Shown here: positions 60,851-64,000 of the stretch, one piece after another
Layout: each line of letters starts with the position of its first letter
Numbering within the stretch: the first letter of the stretch is position 1
Assembly: GCF_005696555.1 (NCBI RefSeq)
Contig: NZ_CP040005.1
Location: forward strand, 1,302,001-1,366,000
Direction: 5' to 3'
Source of the DNA: Actinomyces sp. oral taxon 171 str. F0337
GTDB taxonomy: Bacteria; Actinomycetota; Actinomycetes; Actinomycetales; Actinomycetaceae
DNA: 64,000 bases
Program-made: the position numbers and the translations under genes
Notes under the pieces: generated by a model
What the model was told of the DNA's origin: nothing
What the model saw: only the letters and a program-made list of their open reading frames with translations
The model's database searches: none

Positions 60851-61312
60851 TCAGGGTCGGTTGACGACTGCTTCGTCATCGTCGTCGAGCCACTCGACCG
60901 GATGTGGGCTCAGACCTGCAGCGATTGCCGCGGCTGTCTCACGCCAGCTGGTCAACTTGGCGATCGCCAGGTGCGGCTGGAGTGTTGAGAAGGAGGCTCG
61001 CGCTGCGTCGATGAGGTCGCGGGCGCACTGTTCTTGATCCTGAGGCGTCAGTGCATACATCCACGGGTATCGGCTGGCCATCCGATCAGTGAGTGGGCCA
61101 TCCTCAAGGGACACCGTGATGAGGGTGGCGGCGATGTTCAAGAGCTCATTTCGAGCATCTGCCTCGCGCTGAGACATGAGGACAAGGGATTCCCCATCGC
61201 GGCGGGTCACAGTGACGGGGTGGTTCTCCGCCTCGGCGAAGACCTCAGCTGAATGCTTGCTCAGGTCGGATGAGCGGCGCACAGCTAGTGGGGAATCAAC
61301 GGTGAGTGCCAT
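60851..61312 (-). CDS. Phd/YefM-family antitoxin
   Basis: A 153-residue partner of the RelE-like toxin. The N-terminal DNA-binding part reads VRRSSDLSKHSAEVFAEAE, then NHPVTVTRRDGESLVLMSQRE, the usual Phd/YefM pattern. The C-terminal part (about 60-153) is longer than in small YefM proteins and acidic at the end (VEWLDDDDEAVVNRP), fitting a toxin-wrapping tail. The ATG at 61312 lies six bases after TAGCAT, which itself sits inside a palindrome (61314-61339): typical autoregulation. Confidence 0.8.
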   Translation of the reverse strand: MALTVDSPLAVRRSSDLSKHSAEVFAEAENHPVTVTRRDGESLVLMSQREADARNELLNIAATLITVSLEDGPLTDRMASRYPWMYALTPQDQEQCARDLIDAARASFSTLQPHLAIAKLTSWRETAAAIAAGLSPHPVEWLDDDDEAVVNRP

Positions 61313-61313
61313 A

Positions 61314-61339
61314 CGAACATGCTATTCGGATCGTGTTCG
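61314..61339 (-). promoter_or_regulatory. Palindromic operator and -10 box of the toxin-antitoxin operon
   Basis: CGAACATG (61314-61321) and CGTGTTCG (61332-61339) form an inverted repeat with seven of eight matches. It overlaps the minus-strand -10 box TAGCAT (61319-61324), so a bound antitoxin would block the promoter. Confidence 0.55.
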
Positions 61340-61679
61340 GAAGTCCAGTGGTCGATTCCACTGTGTTGGTCGGCCGCCGTCCACGGGGGCTTTGCCATGG
61401 CCGCACCCATTGACGTGAGTTTCGACACGCTCGTCGACTTGCTGGACGCCGCCCTGGTTGCTCTCGGCGAGCAGTAGGGCTGCCAGGTATCAGTGAGGAC
61501 GAAAGGATAAGTCGCCCCAATGACCGGTTGGGAGGGGAGAGCTGCGTGAGGCCTTCCCGGCTGCTGTCGGTGATCCGCTGAGACCTTGGGCAGTCGCCCC
61601 GGAATAGCGGCCCTGCGCTTCCCGTTGCCCTGGCGTTCAGATCATGCCGAGCGGCGACCGCCGAAGGAGATGCGCACTC
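61340..61679. other. Gap between the toxin-antitoxin operon and the flavoprotein gene
   Basis: No firm gene. A 26-codon frame at 61397-61477 on the plus strand (MAAPIDVSFDTLVDLLDAAL, ending ALGEQ) has local codon bias and could be a tiny gene or the remnant of a longer one, but no ribosome site is visible. No clear promoter was found for the flavoprotein gene. Confidence 0.3.
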
Positions 61680-63131
61680 ATGTCCCAGCCCACCGTCAAC
61701 AGTGACGCGACCAACCAGACAGACGTCCCGGTCGAGGAGGTCGACCTTCTCGTCGTCGGAGGCGGCAAGGCAGGCAAGTCCCTGGCGATGCTGCGCGCCA
61801 AGGCCGGAGACAAGGTCGTCATGGTGGAGCGGGACAAGGTGGGCGGCACCTGCATCAACGTCGCCTGCATCCCCACCAAGACCCTCATCTCCGCCGCCCG
61901 CGTCCTTCGTGAGGTCCAGGGCTCACAGGCCTACGGCGTCACCCTGCCCGAACAGGACGGCGGCGCCGACACCCTGTCCCAGGCCCGCATCGAGCTGGCC
62001 TCCTTCCGCGCCCGCAAGGAGGCCATCGTAGGAGGCATGGTGGCCGCTCACGAGAAGATGTTCCCCGCCTCCGGCATGGACTTCGTCAAGGGAACCGCAC
62101 GTTTCGTGGGCGAGCGCACCGTCGAGATCGCCCTCAACGACGGCGGCCTGCGGCGCGTGCGCGGCGCCAAGGTCCTCATCAACACCGGCACCACGCCGTC
62201 CGTTCCCCCGATCGAGGGCCTGTCCGACGTGCGCTACTGGACCAGCGAGGACCTGCTCACCCTGCCCGAGCTTCCCAGTGGCCTCACTGTCCTGGGCGGC
62301 GGCGTCATCGGCGTCGAGATGGCCTCCCTCATGGGGCTCCTCGGAGTCCCGGTCACCATCGTCCACGCCGGGCCGCACATCCTGGACCGCGAGGACGAGG
62401 ACGTCGCCGCTGAGGTGACCGCCGGCCTGAAGGCCCTGGGAGTCACGGTCCTGACCGGTGCGCCCGCCTCGAAGGTCGCCGCCGCGGCTGACGGGAACGG
62501 CGTCGTCGTCACCACCGCCGACGGTCACGAGGTGAGCGGATCCCACCTGCTCGTCGCCCTGGGACGCACCCCCGTCACCGCCGGCCTCGGCCTGGAGACC
62601 GCGGGCGTGGAGCTGACCGAGCGCGGCTTCGTGCGTGTCGACGACCACCTGCGCACTACCGCCGAGAACGTCTACGCCGCCGGTGACGTGGCCGGCACGC
62701 CCCAGTTCACCCACGCCTCCTGGAACGACTTCCGCGTCCTGCGCGACCTCTTCGCCGGCAAGGAGGCATCCACTACCGGACGCCTCATCCCCTGGGCCGT
62801 CTTCACCACGCCCGAGCTCGGGCACGTGGGCCTGACCGAGACCGAGGCCCGCGAGGCCGGCTACGAGGTACGCGTCGCCAAGACCCCGACGGCGGCCGTC
62901 CCGCGCGCCAAGACCCTGGGCCGCACCGAGGGCTTCTTCAAGGTCATCATCGACGCCCGCACCGACCTCATCCTGGGCGCCGCCATCATCGGTGCCGAGG
63001 CCAGCGAGGTCGTCACCAGCATCCAGATGGCGATGCTGGGTGGCCTGATGTGGCAGCAGGTGCGTGACGCCGTCATCACCCACCCCACCATGAGCGAGGG
63101 ACTCAACATCGTCCTGGACTCCCTGGGCTGA
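61680..63131 (+). CDS. FAD-dependent pyridine nucleotide-disulfide oxidoreductase (RclA/Lpd-like)
   Basis: A 483-residue flavoprotein. The FAD-binding start is DLLVVGGGKAGKSLAML, the redox-active disulfide is GGTCINVACIPTKTL, the NAD(P) site is LTVLGGGVIGVEMASLMG, and the second FAD motif is VYAAGDVAGTPQFTH. The dimer end, ITHPTMSEGLN, holds the His-x4-Glu pair. The active-site and C-terminal sequences resemble RclA and mercuric reductase relatives more than lipoamide dehydrogenase of a 2-oxoacid complex; no such complex is adjacent. The ATG at 61680 follows AAGGAGA; an ATG 12 codons upstream is less likely. Confidence 0.85.
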   Translation: MSQPTVNSDATNQTDVPVEEVDLLVVGGGKAGKSLAMLRAKAGDKVVMVERDKVGGTCINVACIPTKTLISAARVLREVQGSQAYGVTLPEQDGGADTLSQARIELASFRARKEAIVGGMVAAHEKMFPASGMDFVKGTARFVGERTVEIALNDGGLRRVRGAKVLINTGTTPSVPPIEGLSDVRYWTSEDLLTLPELPSGLTVLGGGVIGVEMASLMGLLGVPVTIVHAGPHILDREDEDVAAEVTAGLKALGVTVLTGAPASKVAAAADGNGVVVTTADGHEVSGSHLLVALGRTPVTAGLGLETAGVELTERGFVRVDDHLRTTAENVYAAGDVAGTPQFTHASWNDFRVLRDLFAGKEASTTGRLIPWAVFTTPELGHVGLTETEAREAGYEVRVAKTPTAAVPRAKTLGRTEGFFKVIIDARTDLILGAAIIGAEASEVVTSIQMAMLGGLMWQQVRDAVITHPTMSEGLNIVLDSLG

Positions 63132-63145
63132 GAGCCTGAGGCCGG

Positions 63146-63185
63146 GCCCCGCCTGAACGGTCTGACCGACCCGCTCAGGCGGGGC
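63146..63185. terminator. Hairpin between convergent flavoprotein and ybaK genes
   Basis: GCCCCGCCTGA (63146-63156) pairs with TCAGGCGGGGC (63175-63185) over 11 bases; a small CGGT-ACCG stem lies in the loop. The right arm overlaps the last codons of the minus-strand gene. Confidence 0.6.
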
Positions 63186-63768
63186 GCACCCCCAGGTTCT
63201 CGACGCGCTCGGCCCCCGGCAGTGCTGCCAGCAGTGCTCCGGGCACCAGTAGCTTGGAGTGGCGCACACCCGAGCCGATGAGCACCGTGGTCCGGTCCGC
63301 CACGGCGCCGTCGATGAAGAGCCTCCAGTCCTCTGGCAGACCGACCGGTGTGATCCCGCCGTACTCCATGCCGCTCATCTCCACTGCCCGCTCCACCGGC
63401 AGGAATGAGGCCTTACGCACGTCAATGCGCTTCTTGACGACGTGGTTGACGTCAGCGAAGTCGGTGGCGCGCACGACGCAGGCGGCGATGCGCTCCTGGC
63501 CGGTGCGCTTACCGGCCACGAGCACGCAGTTCCCGGTCGCCTCGGGGTCCAGGTCATAGTGCGCGTTGAGGGCGTCAGTGTCGGAGTGGGCCGGGTCAAT
63601 GGGAACCACCTGCGCCTGACGGACCAGGTCCGCGCCCTCGGGCGAGGCCGCCTCCAGCGCCCGCAGCGCGGCGGCCACCGGCTCAGCGAGCAGATCGGTA
63701 CGCTCCAGAGCCGGCTGCCAGCCGATCTCCGCGGCGAAGACCTCAGCCGGGTCGCGCAGAACACTCAT
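63175..63768 (-). CDS. ybaK: YbaK/EbsC-type aminoacyl-tRNA deacylase
   Basis: Hydrolyses mischarged tRNA such as Cys-tRNA(Pro), 197 residues. The YbaK core is seen in GNCVLVAGKRTGQERIAACV, the substrate-pocket stretch HVVKKRIDVRKASFLPVERA (catalytic-type Lys), MSGMEYGGITPVGLP and VLIGSGVRHSKLLVPGALL. The family member is of the longer actinobacterial kind with a helical N-terminus. I chose the ATG at 63768, nine bases after AAAGG; an ATG at 63777 overlaps the stop codon of the upstream gene (ATGA) and is a real alternative through coupling. Confidence 0.88.
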   Translation of the reverse strand: MSVLRDPAEVFAAEIGWQPALERTDLLAEPVAAALRALEAASPEGADLVRQAQVVPIDPAHSDTDALNAHYDLDPEATGNCVLVAGKRTGQERIAACVVRATDFADVNHVVKKRIDVRKASFLPVERAVEMSGMEYGGITPVGLPEDWRLFIDGAVADRTTVLIGSGVRHSKLLVPGALLAALPGAERVENLGVRPA

Positions 63769-63773
63769 TCCTC

Positions 63774-64000
63774 TCATCCTTTCGACGACGTCGAGCGCCT
63801 CTCGATGCGCTCCACCAGACGGGTCCTGACCCCGGGCCACTGCTGCGGGGTGATGGCGAACATGGCTGTGTCGCGCGTGCGCCCCTCCTCGCCGGGAGCC
63901 AGGGAGGGCTGCCAGGCGCGCAGGATCCCCTCGAAGGTCGCGCCCAGCGCCGCGATCGCACCGCGAGCCAGCTCGTTGCGCGCATCGGTCTTGATGTCCA
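63774..64000 (-). CDS. GNAT acetyltransferase, C-terminal part (5' end outside window)
   Basis: The last 74 residues of a RimJ/RimL-type N-acetyltransferase: DIKTDARNELARGAIAALGA corresponds to the acetyl-CoA-proximal helix of this group, then TFEGILRAWQPSL, RDTAMFAITPQQWPGVRTRL and a short basic tail. The start lies outside the window. It is co-directional with ybaK and overlaps its alternative start by an ATGA, so the two are probably an operon. Confidence 0.8.
   Translation of the reverse strand, partial: DIKTDARNELARGAIAALGATFEGILRAWQPSLAPGEEGRTRDTAMFAITPQQWPGVRTRLVERIERRSTSSKG

Noticed and set aside
61397..61477. 26-codon plus-strand frame between the toxin-antitoxin pair and the flavoprotein gene
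   Set aside because: Codon bias is right, but it is too short, has no ribosome site and no recognisable family; kept only as a note on the gap.

Overview
The window is about 64 kb of high-G+C actinobacterial chromosome, most likely an oral Actinomyces of the naeslundii/oris/viscosus group. The genus call is an inference. It rests on strong G/C third-position bias, a PPi-type phosphofructokinase, adjacent glgC and glgA, a sortase-anchored surface protein with a TPTPTPTEE repeat stalk, and many genes that look leaderless (a TANNNT -10 box 6-8 bases before a GTG or ATG). Genes are dense, with few gaps over 300 bases. I see no rRNA, tRNA, CRISPR array or insertion sequence.

Layout. 1-5.8 kb: end of glycyl-tRNA synthetase, a YibE/F membrane protein, dusB, a FabG-like reductase, a SixA-like phosphatase and serB. 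5.9-8.6 kb: divergent glgC and glgA. 8.7-13.3 kb: an unknown protein, an ABC ATPase, an NfeD-SPFH membrane pair and a SpoU-type RNA methyltransferase. 13.4-20.7 kb: a beta-glucoside-type PTS EIIBCA, an unknown protein, an ABC-F ATPase, an A-type Fe-S carrier, a two-domain FKBP lipoprotein and sodA. 20.9-26.2 kb: a receiver-like protein, a methyltransferase, a DEDDh exonuclease-GIY-YIG protein, a PlsC-type acyltransferase and PPi-PFK.

26.2-27.3 kb is an AT-richer island holding one Abi_2/AbiF gene. Just before it lies a short transcription unit with its own near-consensus promoter and terminator hairpin, a good candidate for the AbiF-associated non-coding RNA. This is the best candidate for a special system in the window: a HEPN RNase-like toxin with an RNA partner, from the family proposed as ancestral to Cas13.

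27.4-36 kb: aroG, a PASTA kinase (pknL-like) and idsA, in an order resembling mycobacteria, then the primary sigma factor. The sigma factor carries an unexpected stretch resembling the N-terminal cap of right-handed beta-helix carbohydrate enzymes. A rhodanese-like lipoprotein without the catalytic cysteine, a DUF7455 zinc protein and an unknown protein follow. 36-44 kb: a ParE/ParC-type topoisomerase pair separated by a tandem GNAT protein and an amidohydrolase. 44-55 kb: DUF5998, a phosphodiesterase, sepH, and then DUF4193, DUF3710, OB-fold, DUF3159, two RCK proteins, a KimA-like permease and a TrmA-family methyltransferase in the order of M. tuberculosis Rv2699c-Rv2689c. 55-57.4 kb: the LASTG surface protein. 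57.8-64 kb: aconitase, a RelE/Phd toxin-antitoxin pair with a palindromic operator, an RclA-like flavoprotein, a YbaK deacylase and the end of a GNAT gene.

Most genes are housekeeping: translation, glycogen and central carbon metabolism, Fe-S assembly, envelope, transcription and DNA topology. The accessory parts are the AbiF island, the toxin-antitoxin pair and the surface adhesin.
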